DNA from: an uncultured Hyphomicrobiales bacterium
GTDB taxonomy: Bacteria > Pseudomonadota > Alphaproteobacteria > Rhizobiales > Devosiaceae
DNA: 34,075 nucleotides
NCBI GenBank assembly: GCA_903842455.1
Contig: CAIMLX010000014.1
Coordinates: 1-34,075, forward strand
Direction: 5' to 3'
The position numbers and the translations under genes are program-made. The notes below the pieces were generated by a model. The model was not told the DNA's origin. It worked only from the letters and a program-made list of their open reading frames with translations, and searched no databases. Shown one piece after another: positions 7,565 through 16,345 of the stretch (the first letter of the stretch is position 1; every line of letters starts with the position of its first letter).

Positions 7565-8269
7565 TTATTCGAACAGGAGCCGCATCTCGGAGACGGCGGT
7601 GTCGGTGTATTTCGTGCCCGCAACCGCGGACGCGATCTGGATGGAAATCCACTTCAGCTTCACCGGCCGATCGAAGTAGCGAACCTGTTCGCCAGGATCG
7701 TCCGCGATTTCTGCGGCGAGCTGCTGGCCATCCGAGGTGTCAATGTAGATCTCGGTGATCCGGCCATTCTTGGCAAACAGGTCGTTCGACTTGTGGTAGC
7801 CGTTGAGCAGCGAAATACCGCTGACCAGGCTCTCCTCGTCGAAGGTGACGGTGAGTTGTTCGCCGACCCCGACGCCTTCCACACCTTCGACCCATGCGGT
7901 GTCGAGCCGATCATCGAACATGTTGGCCGGGCCGTAGGTCACGTTCCGCCATTGCGGCAGGATGCTGCTGGTGCACACCGTACCGAAATCGAGGCGGGTG
8001 CAATTGTCGGCGGGCAAGCTGGGCAGAGCGGTCGGGAGCGGCTCGACCGGTGCTTTCGGCGCACCTGGGGCAGTGGGGCGGGAAGGGGCCGCCCTCGGTG
8101 ACTGCTGGCTGGGCGACATTTCGACGGCCGGAAGCGGTGCCCTGTTGTCGCCCGGACCGCATTCGAGAAAGGGACAACTCGGTTCGCCGTTGTCCTGCGC
8201 CATGGATGGAACGACGGCCAGCGTGCCCAGGCAGAGGAATGCAACCAGCTTCACAAAGGTTCGTCCCAC
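7565..8269 (-). CDS. exported protein with an NADase-type glycan-binding domain
   Basis: The 234-residue protein begins with GTG, preceded by a GGGAG ribosome site. It has a signal peptide (about 1-24, VVPSMA before QDNG) and a Cys-containing segment. A Pro/Ala/Ser-rich linker (about 45-85) leads to a C-terminal beta-sandwich domain (about 88-234). Signature segments are MFDDRLDTAWVEGVEGVGVG and LLNGYHKSNDLFAKNGRITE. These match the discoidin-like glycan-binding domain first described on NAD-glycohydrolase toxins. No NADase catalytic domain is present; the domain stands alone behind a linker. It sits 11 bp upstream of the VanX-like dipeptidase, so a joint role at the cell wall is plausible but inferred. 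Confidence 0.78.
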   Translation of the reverse strand: MGRTFVKLVAFLCLGTLAVVPSMAQDNGEPSCPFLECGPGDNRAPLPAVEMSPSQQSPRAAPSRPTAPGAPKAPVEPLPTALPSLPADNCTRLDFGTVCTSSILPQWRNVTYGPANMFDDRLDTAWVEGVEGVGVGEQLTVTFDEESLVSGISLLNGYHKSNDLFAKNGRITEIYIDTSDGQQLAAEIADDPGEQVRYFDRPVKLKWISIQIASAVAGTKYTDTAVSEMRLLFE

Positions 8270-8313
8270 GCCAAGCTCCCGTTAGACCCGCCGCCAATAG
8301 TAGAGGCGGTGTT

Positions 8314-8349
8314 GCGCCCGGTTCAAGGTCAACTGCATCAACCGGGCGC
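8314..8349 (-). terminator. hairpin after pgk
   Basis: GCGCCCGGTT (8314-8323) and AACCGGGCGC (8340-8349) form a perfect 10-bp stem with a 16-base loop, 17 bp beyond the pgk stop. No T-run follows on the minus strand, so it may end transcription weakly or act as an mRNA 3' stabiliser. Confidence 0.4.
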
Positions 8350-8366
8350 GTGATCTGCGATGCATC

Positions 8367-9566
<1,200 letters not shown>

Positions 9567-9674
9567 GGGTCCGGTCCCGTTGCTGAGCGTTGGCGCTCTC
9601 TTATCAAGGAGTTGCTGCAGGCGGAACAGGGCAGATGGCGGCGCGGCCGGCCCGTGGCCTGTTGTTGGGCACGA

Positions 9675-9962
9675 TCAGGTGCCGAGGAGCCCGGCGATGG
9701 TGCCTGCCATGGCGAAAAAGAGGGCGCCGAGCAGGAACTGGGTCAACCCGAAGTTCAGGTTGGTGTTGAAGTTGAAGCGGGCGAAGCCCTCGCTGGGCCA
9801 GGCACGCGAACCGATGCGGCGGCGCAGCACGCGATCCTGAACCAGCACATAGGCGCCGAAGATCACGACGGCGACGGGGAACCACAGCGGTTCGTGCCGG
9901 AAGCCCGCAACGAGGCTGCCAACCAGATTGAGCCCCACAAGTGCCCGCTCGATGTCCCGCAT
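9675..9962 (-). CDS. small two-helix membrane protein of unknown function
   Basis: The 95-residue protein (start ATG at 9962, with an in-frame ATG at 9995 as a longer alternative) has two hydrophobic segments, about 23-42 (FPVAVVIFGAYVLVQDRVL) and 73-93 (FLLGALFFAMAGTIAGLLG). Between them is a basic connecting loop. It looks like an inner-membrane hairpin protein, but I do not recognise a named family. It lies 108 bp upstream of pgk and 130 bp downstream of the glycolipid-binding-domain gene, on the same strand. A 7-bp inverted repeat (10011-10017/10033-10039) is in the gap upstream. The hydrophobic pattern and codon use support a real gene; its function is open. Confidence 0.65.
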   Translation of the reverse strand: MRDIERALVGLNLVGSLVAGFRHEPLWFPVAVVIFGAYVLVQDRVLRRRIGSRAWPSEGFARFNFNTNLNFGLTQFLLGALFFAMAGTIAGLLGT

Positions 9963-10092
9963 GTCGAAGGTCTCACGCCCAGACGCTGGCACCATTCAAT
10001 ACCGATTCGAGGTAACGGAGCGGCGACAATGACGTTACCGGCGCATGACAGGGACCACGAAAGCCGACGCCGAGGCTTGTGAACCGAGACCG

Positions 10093-10638
10093 CTAGACCC
10101 GGCGGAACAGCGTCGGGTAATCGACGACGAAGCGGTGCTCGTCGACGTCCAGCACCTGGGTGAAGCTGCGGTCGAGGGCCTGATAGCGGAAGTGAGTGTC
10201 GTCGAGCTGGGTGTAGATCTGGCCGTCGCGGAGCGGTTCGAGGGTGTCGAGGCCGACCCACGCCATGTCGAAGCTTTGCGGGACGCCGGGTTCGAAGCGG
10301 CGGCGGCGCATCGGCAGGGTGTTGGTGAAGGGGGTGCCGGAAATGTCGATATCGACGCAGCCCTCGAGCTCGGGGGCGCGGCGGCCGTCGAGCTTCCAGT
10401 CGCCTTCGCCGTTCGAGACGAGGCGCATGATGCGTCCGTCGTGGCGGCGGAGGACCAGCGAGCGGAAGGTCCAGTCGGGGTCGAGCTGGATTTCGTAGAA
10501 GGCGCCGAACGGCATGCCGTCCCGTTGGCCGATCAGGGCACTGCGGACAGCGACGCCGTCCGCAGTTTCGCTCACGTGGCAGTGTTCGAGCCCGACCTCA
10601 TCCAGCGGCTGCCAGCGGAGATCGCGTTCGAGCGCCAA
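10093..10638 (-). CDS. putative glycolipid-binding domain protein (DUF1089 family)
   Basis: The 181-residue protein is probably cytoplasmic, with no signal peptide. It matches the putative glycolipid-binding family (Pfam Glycolipid_bind, formerly DUF1089). Characteristic segments are ELEGCVDIDISGTPFTNTLP (about 90-109), MRRRRFEPG, MAWVGLDTLEPLRDGQIYTQ and the C-terminal VVDYPTLFRRV. The start is read as TTG at 10638, one base after the gap stop codon, because the family begins with a Trp-containing strand (LRWQPLDEV) that an internal ATG would delete. The position just after gap suggests translational coupling. The biochemical role of this family is not established, and the link to glycolysis here is by position only. 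Confidence 0.8.
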   Translation of the reverse strand: MALERDLRWQPLDEVGLEHCHVSETADGVAVRSALIGQRDGMPFGAFYEIQLDPDWTFRSLVLRRHDGRIMRLVSNGEGDWKLDGRRAPELEGCVDIDISGTPFTNTLPMRRRRFEPGVPQSFDMAWVGLDTLEPLRDGQIYTQLDDTHFRYQALDRSFTQVLDVDEHRFVVDYPTLFRRV

Positions 10639-10639
10639 T

Positions 10640-11647
10640 TCAGAGGGTCTTGGCCAGCAGGGCAGTGACGTCGGCCATGCGGTTGGAGAAGCCCCACTCG
10701 TTGTCGTACCAGCCCATGATGTTGACGAAGTTGCCGTCGAGCACCTTGGTCTGGTCGATCAGGATCGTGCACGAGTGCGGATCGTGGTTGAGGTCGGACG
10801 AGACCAGCGGGTGCAGGGTGAAGGTCATGACGCCCTTGAGTTCGCCTTCGGCGGCGGCCTTCAGGGCGTTGTTGACTTCCTCGACCGTGGTGTTGCGCTT
10901 GGCGACGAATTTCAGGTCGACGAGCGAAACGTTCGGGGTGGGCACGCGGATCGAGATGCCGTCGAGCTTGCCCTTCAGTTCGGGCAGCACGAGGCCGATG
11001 GCCTTGGCGGCGCCGGTCGAGGTCGGGATCTGGCTCAGGGCGGCGGCGCGGCCGCGGTAGAGATCCTTGTGCATGGTGTCGAGCGTCGGCTGGTCACCGG
11101 TGTAGGAGTGGATGGTGGTCATCATCCCCTTCTCGATGCCGACGAGGTCGTTCATCACCTTGGCCATCGGCGCGAGGCAGTTGGTGGTACACGAGCCGTT
11201 CGAGATCACCACGTCATCCTTGCCGAGCAGGGCGTGGTTGATGCCGTAGACGATGGTCTTGTCGGCGCCCTCGCCGGGGGCCGAGATGATGACCTTCTTC
11301 GCGCCAGCCGTGATGTGGGCCGAGGCCTTTTCCTTGGAGGTGAAGATGCCGGTGCACTCGAGCACGATATCGACGCCGAGCTCCTTGTGCGGCAGCTCGG
11401 CCGGGTTCTTGACAGCAGTCATCTTGAAGGTCTGGTTGCCGGCGGTGATGGTGTCGCCGTTGACCGTCACTTCATGCGGGAAGCGGCCGTGCACGCTGTC
11501 ATAGCGCAGCAGGTGGGCGTTGGTTTCGACCGGGCCGAGGTCGTTGGCGGCAACGACCTGGATGTCGGTGCGACCGCTTTCGACGATGGCGCGCAGGATG
11601 TTGCGGCCGATGCGGCCAAAGCCATTGATTGCGACGCGAACAGCCAT
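10640..11647 (-). CDS. gap: type I glyceraldehyde-3-phosphate dehydrogenase
   Basis: The 335-residue enzyme oxidises glyceraldehyde-3-phosphate to 1,3-bisphosphoglycerate. The Rossmann motif INGFGRIGR (7-15), the nucleotide-specificity segment AANDL (33-37) and the catalytic site [12 protein letters not shown] (149-160, Cys153) are all present, as is the usual C-terminus [12 protein letters not shown]. The Asn-Asp pair in AANDL fits NAD preference. The ATG at 11647 has an AAGGAG site. The gene follows tkt by 48 bp and precedes the glycolipid-binding-domain gene with no gap, so tkt-gap is very probably one transcript. It is a complete, normal copy. Confidence 0.97.
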   Translation of the reverse strand: MAVRVAINGFGRIGRNILRAIVESGRTDIQVVAANDLGPVETNAHLLRYDSVHGRFPHEVTVNGDTITAGNQTFKMTAVKNPAELPHKELGVDIVLECTGIFTSKEKASAHITAGAKKVIISAPGEGADKTIVYGINHALLGKDDVVISNGSCTTNCLAPMAKVMNDLVGIEKGMMTTIHSYTGDQPTLDTMHKDLYRGRAAALSQIPTSTGAAKAIGLVLPELKGKLDGISIRVPTPNVSLVDLKFVAKRNTTVEEVNNALKAAAEGELKGVMTFTLHPLVSSDLNHDPHSCTILIDQTKVLDGNFVNIMGWYDNEWGFSNRMADVTALLAKTL

Positions 11648-11695
11648 GATGGCTCCTTAGCGAATACTGGGAAGAGGGAGGAGGGCGCGGGTCTC

Positions 11696-13671
11696 TTACA
11701 ACTGCGACTTGACGGCTTCAACAACGGCTTTCGAGGTGATGCCGAAATGCTCGTAGAGCTTCTCGGCCGGGCCGGACGCGCCGAAGCCGTGCATGCCGAT
11801 GAACTTGCCCTTGTCGCCAAGCAGCTTGGACCAGCTCATCTCGATGCCCGCCTCGATCGCCACCTTGGCGCGGGGGGTGCCGATGACTTCCTTGCGGTAG
11901 CTCTCGGGCTGGGCGGAGAACAGCTCCATCGAGGGACGGAGACGACCTTGGCGGCGATGCCCTCGGCCTTCAGCGCCTCGAGCGCGGCGACCGCGATGGC
12001 GACTTCCGAGCCGGTGGCGAAGATCACCACGGTGGCCGACTTGTCGCCAGCGATGACGTAGGCGCCCTTGGCCGACGGGTTGCCCTCGACGGCTTCGGTG
12101 CGGAGCGCCGGCAGGTTCTGGCGGCTGAGCGCCAGGATCGACGGCTTGTCGGCCTCGATGGCGAGCTGCCAGCATTCCAGCGTTTCGACGGCGTCGGCCG
12201 GGCGGAAGACGAGGAGGCCCGGGATGGCGCGGAGGGTGGAGACATGCTCGACCGGCTGGTGGGTCGGGCCGTCTTCGCCCAGCCCGAGCGAGTCATGGGT
12301 CATCACGTAGATGACCTTCTGGCCCATCAGCGCCGAGAGGCGGATGGCGGGGCGGGCGTAGTCGGTGAAGACGAGGAAGGTGCCGCCGTAGGGGATAAGG
12401 CCGCCGTGCAGCGCGATGCCGTTCATCGCGGCGGCCATCTCGTGCTCGCGGATGCCGTAGCGCATGTAGCGACCGAGGCGGTCTTCGGCGGTGAAGGGCA
12501 GGGTCTCGGGGGTGTTGGTGAGGTTCGAGCCGGTGAGGTCGGCGGAGCCGCCGATGGTCTCTGGCAGGACCTTGTTGATCACCTCGAGGGCCATCTGGCT
12601 CGACTTGCGGGTCGCGACCTTCGGCTTGTCGGCGATGAGCTTGGCCTTGAATGCCTCGATGGTGGCGTTCCAGTTGTCCGGCAGCTTGCCGGCGGTGCGG
12701 CGCTCGAACTCGGCGCGCTTTGCCGGATCGACGGCGGCAAGGCGGCCTTCCCAGGCGCCACGCAGGTTGGACGAACGGGTGCCCGCGGCGCGCCAGGCGT
12801 TGAGGATGTCGGCCGGGATTTCGAAGGCCGGGTAGGTGATGCCGAGCTGCGCCTTGGCGGCGGCAAGCTCCTCGGCGCCGAGCGGCGAGCCGTGCACCGA
12901 GTGCGAGTCGGCCTTCTTGGGAGCGCCGTAGCCGATGATGGTCTTGGCGGCGATCAGGGTGGGCTTGTCGGAGCTCTTGGAGGCGATGAGGGCCTTCTCG
13001 ACGGCGTCCTGGTCGAGGCCGTCGATCTCGATGGTGTTCCAGCCGCAGGCCTTGAAGCGGGCGATCTGGTCGGTCGAATCGGCGTTCGAAACGCGGCCGT
13101 CGATGGTGATGTTGTTGTTGTCCCAGATCACCGTCAGCTTGTTGAGCTTGAGGTGGCCGGCGAGCGAGATGGCTTCCTGCGAGATGCCTTCCATCAGGCA
13201 ACCGTCGCCGGCGATCACCCAGGTGCGGTGATCGACGAGGTCGGTGCCGAACTCGGCGGCAAGCTTGGCTTCGGCGATGGCGAAGCCGACCGAGTTGGCG
13301 AGGCCCTGGCCGAGCGGGCCGGTGGTGGTCTCGATGCCTTCGGCGTGGCCGTATTCGGGATGGCCGGCGGTCTTGGAGCCGAGCTGGCGGAAGTTCTTGA
13401 TGTCGTCGATCGACATGTCCTCGTAGCCGAGGAGATAGAGCGCGGAATAGAGCAGCATCGAGCCGTGGCCAGCCGACAGGATGAAGCGGTCGCGATCAGC
13501 CCAGTGCGGGTCGGTCGGATCGAACTTCATGACCTTGGTGAACAGCACCGTCGCGAGGTCCGCCACGCCCATCGGCAGGCCCGGATGACCCGAGTTGGCC
13601 TTTTCGACCGCATCCATAGAGAGGGAACGGATGGCGTTGGCCAGATCTTTGGCGGCGGCGGAATTGGGCAT
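11696..13671 (-). pseudogene. tkt: transketolase, frameshifted near its 3' end
   Basis: This is thiamine-diphosphate-dependent transketolase, linking the pentose phosphate pathway to glycolysis. The first frame (from ATG 13671, [20 protein letters not shown]) carries GHPGLPMG, the ThDP motif GDGCLMEG with a downstream Asn-Asn (WDNNNITI), and [14 protein letters not shown]. At AAKVVSVP the frame changes to RWSCSPP and stops at 11836. The correct continuation, [20 protein letters not shown] through KAVVEAVKSQL, lies one frame over. One missing base in the GGG run at 11933-11935 (plus strand) explains this, and restoring it gives exactly 658 residues, the usual length. It is either a true frameshift or a homopolymer sequence error; the rest of the gene is perfect, which favours error. 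Confidence 0.93.
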
Positions 13672-13699
13672 GGGCGCGCTCGTCTTTCTGTTCAGGAAA

Positions 13700-13715
13700 G
13701 CCCGGATTTCCGGGC
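13700..13715 (-). promoter_or_regulatory. hairpin in the transketolase leader
   Basis: GCCCGG-ATTT-CCGGGC is a 6-bp GC stem with a 4-base loop. On the minus strand it is followed by TTTCC, 29 bp upstream of the chosen tkt start. If the promoter is near 13750-13774, the hairpin lies in the mRNA leader, so it could attenuate transcription. A near copy follows ybgC and a third precedes pal. Confidence 0.35.
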
Positions 13716-13745
13716 GCTTCACGCCTTTCGGCGGGGGCGGGTGAG

Positions 13746-13774
13746 AGGCTTAACAGGTTCCTTTGACCTGTCAA
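13746..13774 (-). promoter_or_regulatory. candidate tkt promoter with an overlapping operator-like palindrome
   Basis: On the minus strand TTGACA (13774-13769) is followed 16-17 bases later by a weak -10 near TTAAGCC. The -35 lies inside the palindrome TTGAC-CT-GTCAA (13763-13774), which suggests a repressor or activator site. This is a prediction only. Confidence 0.35.
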
Positions 13775-13798
13775 TGTCAGCACAAGGTATGGCGCCAG

Positions 13799-13829
13799 TT
13801 GCCATAATGCTTCGGCTTCGCACTATAAT
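13799..13829 (+). promoter_or_regulatory. candidate promoter of the DUF4164-zapA operon
   Basis: TTGCCA (13799-13804) and a consensus TATAAT (13824-13829) with a 19-base spacer lie 37 bp upstream of the DUF4164 start. The spacer is long, but the -10 box is perfect and rare in this GC-rich DNA. Confidence 0.5.
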
Positions 13830-13866
13830 GGGCTGAAGAGTCGCGGCTTTTCGGGGACAAGGCCAG

Positions 13867-14157
13867 ATGTCGGATCACAGTGCCGAAGATGGGTACGAGG
13901 CGGCCGCGGCGCGGTTCGACCGGGCGTTTTCGCGGCTGGAAGCCAGCGTGCGAAGCCTCAACGGGCGGATGCGAACCCATGCCCGGATCGAGGCCGATAC
14001 CGCCAAGCTCGTGAACGAGCGGGCGCGGCTCGCCGGCGAACTGGAGAAGACTGCGGCCCGGGCGCGGCGCCTCGACGAGAGCGCGGGCGAAGTGGCGCGC
14101 CGCCTCGTGGTGGCGATGGAGTCGGTTCGCGAAGTTCTGGCCGGGGACGAGCGCTGA
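13867..14157 (+). CDS. DUF4164 family coiled-coil protein
   Basis: The 96-residue protein is highly charged and predicted to be almost entirely helical coiled coil (SRLEASVRSLNGRM, ERARLAGELEKTAARARRLD). It has no signal peptide or membrane segment. It fits the small DUF4164 family found directly upstream of zapA in Hyphomicrobiales. The stop and the zapA start overlap (TGATG, sharing base 14157), so the two are translationally coupled and probably act together. A role in division-ring assembly is inferred from this arrangement, not demonstrated. The ATG at 13867 has an AAGG site 5 bases upstream. Confidence 0.78.
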   Translation: MSDHSAEDGYEAAAARFDRAFSRLEASVRSLNGRMRTHARIEADTAKLVNERARLAGELEKTAARARRLDESAGEVARRLVVAMESVREVLAGDER

Positions 14158-14531
14158 TGCCTGAGGTCAATGTCGAGATCAACGGCAAGAAGTATCGCAT
14201 GGCTTGCGAGCCGGGGCAGGAGGAGCACCTGCTCGGCCTTGCCGGCGAGTTCAACCGCCGGGTCGAGGAGTTCAAGGGCATCTTCGGCGAGATCGGCGAT
14301 ATCCGCATGACGGTGATGGCCGGCATTGCGCTGATCGACGAACTTGCTGTCGCCGAGGCCAAGATCGCGGCGCTGCAGCGGGACGTGGCGACGCTGTCGC
14401 AGGCGGGGCAGTCGGTCGCGGCGGAGATGGACGACCTCGAGGCTCGGTTCGCGCGGCGGCTGAACGACGCCGCCCGCAAGATCGAGTCGATTGCGACGGC
14501 CATCGACGAGGCGGGCGCACCTACTTCGTAG
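14157..14531 (+). CDS. zapA: cell division protein ZapA
   Basis: The 124-residue protein has an N-terminal ZapA fold (PEVNVEINGKKYRMACEPGQ, then EEHLLGLAGEFNRRVEEF and IRMTVMAGIALIDELAVAEA). A long C-terminal coiled coil follows (about 60-118). ZapA binds and cross-links FtsZ filaments at midcell. The N-terminal strand-helix pattern and total length match alphaproteobacterial ZapA. It is coupled to DUF4164 by a one-base overlap. Downstream it is convergent with a lytic transglycosylase gene, only 6 bp away. In many proteobacteria zapA is followed directly by the 6S RNA gene; here that gene begins about 1 kb further on. Confidence 0.9.
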   Translation: MPEVNVEINGKKYRMACEPGQEEHLLGLAGEFNRRVEEFKGIFGEIGDIRMTVMAGIALIDELAVAEAKIAALQRDVATLSQAGQSVAAEMDDLEARFARRLNDAARKIESIATAIDEAGAPTS

Positions 14532-14537
14532 ACCGCG

Positions 14538-15443
14538 TCAGTTCCTGCGCACGATGCAGGCACCACCGCTGGCCTGCAATTGCTTGCAGAGCTCTTCGGC
14601 TTCGTCGCGGGTGTCGCGTCCCACCATGGCGTAGTGTCGCAGCCGGGGCCCGAAGTTCGGGTTGCGGGCGAGGAGCAGCATCAGTTTTTCGTCACCCAGT
14701 ACCCCGGAGTGGGCGGCCCGGACGCGCTCGAAGGTCCGGATGGCGGCGGGCTGCGAGAAGTTCTGCGCCAGCAGCACGCCCCATGGCCGCCATTCACCGG
14801 GGGCACGGTCGAGCGAAGGCGTTGCCTCGGTCTCCGCCATCTTCACGCACGCATCAATGAAGGGTGAGGTCTTGCTCAGCCGGTAGTCCGGCGCGGGCGG
14901 GGGGACCTGCTGCCAGGCCTCGACCGGCAGGCCGGTGATGACTTCAACGTAGTGGCGCGTTTCGCCCGGCAAGCGGCCACCGGCGGTCACGTAGCGGGAT
15001 ATCCGCCCCTCGCCGCCATTGTAGGCGGCCGCGGCCAGGCCGGGGTTGCCGTACTTGTCGGCCAGAAAGCGCAGGTATTCCGCCGACTTCGCCAGTGCTT
15101 CGGCGGGATTGAAGGCGTCGGCCAAGCCGCGGAGCCGCGCCGTCGACGGCATGAACTGGGCGATGCCCTGGGCGCCGGCGACACTGATGGCATAAGGATC
15201 GAACCGGCTCTCCTGCCAGATCAGCCGGGCGAAGAATCCCGCCGGAAGCTGTTCTCGCGAGGCGAGGCGGGCGATCGCCGTGCAGGTATCACGGAAGAAT
15301 GCCGATTGCCGGATGCAGATCGCAGTCCAGGGTGGCGCACCGCCAGGGGTCGCGGTGCAGGCACGGGGATCGGCCGGGCCGGTTTCGGCTGCGGTTGCTG
15401 GCCAGCCCAGCAACATCAGGGCGAGGAGGAGGATGGTCCGCAT
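14538..15443 (-). CDS. exported lytic transglycosylase with SLT domain and SPOR-like C-terminus
   Basis: The 301-residue protein has a signal peptide (MRTILLLALMLLGWPATAA). It has an SLT/lysozyme-like domain (about 50-175) with the catalytic glutamate in IWQESRFDPYA (Glu78), AQGIAQFMPSTA (91-102) and AAAYNGGEGR (138-147). These are the signature segments of goose-lysozyme-type lytic transglycosylases that cleave MurNAc-GlcNAc links with 1,6-anhydro product. The C-terminal about 70 residues (IRTFERVRAAHSG... DEAEELCKQLQASGGACIV) look like a SPOR domain, which binds denuded septal peptidoglycan. That fits a gene beside zapA. It is read toward zapA on the other strand. Confidence 0.87.
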   Translation of the reverse strand: MRTILLLALMLLGWPATAAETGPADPRACTATPGGAPPWTAICIRQSAFFRDTCTAIARLASREQLPAGFFARLIWQESRFDPYAISVAGAQGIAQFMPSTARLRGLADAFNPAEALAKSAEYLRFLADKYGNPGLAAAAYNGGEGRISRYVTAGGRLPGETRHYVEVITGLPVEAWQQVPPPAPDYRLSKTSPFIDACVKMAETEATPSLDRAPGEWRPWGVLLAQNFSQPAAIRTFERVRAAHSGVLGDEKLMLLLARNPNFGPRLRHYAMVGRDTRDEAEELCKQLQASGGACIVRRN

Positions 15444-15545
15444 CGGGTCAGGCTAGAGTTCGCCGCCAGGCCCCGCAAGATGCGGTTGCGCCTCATCGGA
15501 CCGGTGGAGAGACGATCACGCTGCCGATTTAACGAGCAATAACGC

Positions 15546-15574
15546 TTTGCGTCCGAGGCCGGGGCACCTATATT
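15546..15574 (+). promoter_or_regulatory. candidate 6S RNA promoter
   Basis: TATATT at 15569-15574 and TTTGCG at 15546-15551 are separated by 17 bases. Transcription would begin near G15581, the start of the conserved 6S structure. Confidence 0.5.
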
Positions 15575-15580
15575 CAGTTT

Positions 15581-15737
15581 GCTGCCCGGTGCGTGTTGGA
15601 TCAAATTTCCCTGGGGCCGTACTGATCCTTAAGGGAGCTGTCCCCGTCCTGACCCGTGGGTCAGGACACACGGCGCCCACCTACGTAAGTAGGTTCCCAG
15701 GATCTGTATCCCACGGCCAGGGCGGCACCTGATTTCT
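15581..15737 (+). ncRNA. ssrS: 6S RNA
   Basis: This about 157-nt gene has the 6S fold, an RNA mimic of an open promoter that sequesters housekeeping RNA polymerase. The stem CCTGGGGCCGT (15610-15620) pairs with ACGGCCAGGG (15713-15722). An outer GGTGC/GCACC pair closes the molecule. The terminal hairpin GTCCTGACCC/GGGTCAGGAC (15646-15667) is perfect over 10 bp. A 6-bp hairpin with a GTAA loop (15679-15694) lies on the 3' side of the central bubble. The position immediately upstream of 5-formyltetrahydrofolate cyclo-ligase is the classic ssrS context. The exact ends are estimated from the structure and the upstream -10 box. Confidence 0.88.
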
Positions 15738-15751
15738 GCTTGAAAGTCTCC

Positions 15752-16345
15752 ATGGACGACGTTGGGATCGAAGCGGCCAAGGCGGCGCTCCGCAGCGAGG
15801 CGCACAAGCGGCGCGCGCAACTGCACCCTTCGTTGCGGGTCGATGCAGCGCGCGACGCGGTGCGGCACTTCCTCGATGGAGTGGACGTGGGCAAGGGCGA
15901 TATCGTCGCCGCCTACTGGCCCATCCGCGACGAACTCGACATCAAGACGTTGATCGGCCGGATGATGGATGCCGGCCAGCCGGTGTGCCTTCCGGTCGTC
16001 CTCGGCCCCGAGGAGCCGCTGGACCTGCGGCTGTGGCAGGATGGTGCACCGCTCTACGAGGCGGGCTTCGGCACGCTTGCTCCCGCGGACAACGCGCCGC
16101 GCGTCGAGCCCGATGTCATCCTGATGCCGCTGCTGGGCTTCGATAAGCGCGGCACGCGCCTCGGCTATGGTGGCGGCTACTATGACAGGACGCTTGCGCA
16201 CCTTAAGAAGCGGCCCCGGCTGATCGGCTTCGCCTTTGCCCGGCAGGAGGCCGAACATATCCCCCGCCAGGCCCACGACGTGCCGCTCAATACCGTGGTC
16301 ACGGAACTGGGCGTGCGAAACTTCGAGAAGGCCCCCATCACGTGA
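15752..16345 (+). CDS. 5-formyltetrahydrofolate cyclo-ligase
   Basis: The 197-residue enzyme uses ATP to convert 5-formyl-THF to 5,10-methenyl-THF. The family signature RLGYGGGYYDR (136-146) with its Gly-rich loop is intact, as are an N-terminal basic helix and the VAAYWPIRDELD segment (52-63). The length is typical for YgfA/MTHFS proteins. I chose ATG 15752; a TTG at 15740 would run into the 6S RNA. The gene follows ssrS as in E. coli (ygfA) and overlaps the next gene by GTGA, so it is coupled to ymdB. It acts in cytoplasmic one-carbon metabolism. Confidence 0.92.
   Translation: MDDVGIEAAKAALRSEAHKRRAQLHPSLRVDAARDAVRHFLDGVDVGKGDIVAAYWPIRDELDIKTLIGRMMDAGQPVCLPVVLGPEEPLDLRLWQDGAPLYEAGFGTLAPADNAPRVEPDVILMPLLGFDKRGTRLGYGGGYYDRTLAHLKKRPRLIGFAFARQEAEHIPRQAHDVPLNTVVTELGVRNFEKAPIT

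Noticed and set aside
6783-7652. Longer N-terminus for the VanX-like protein
   Set aside because: The extra 33 residues overlap the end of the glycan-binding gene and would bury the signal peptide.
6783-8269. Vancomycin resistance locus
   Set aside because: There are no vanH, vanA or vanRS homologues nearby, and the host looks Gram-negative, where glycopeptide resistance genes would serve little purpose.
10514-13836. Two very long plus-strand frames opposite gap and tkt
   Set aside because: They show no recognisable domains and mirror codon bias of the minus-strand enzymes.
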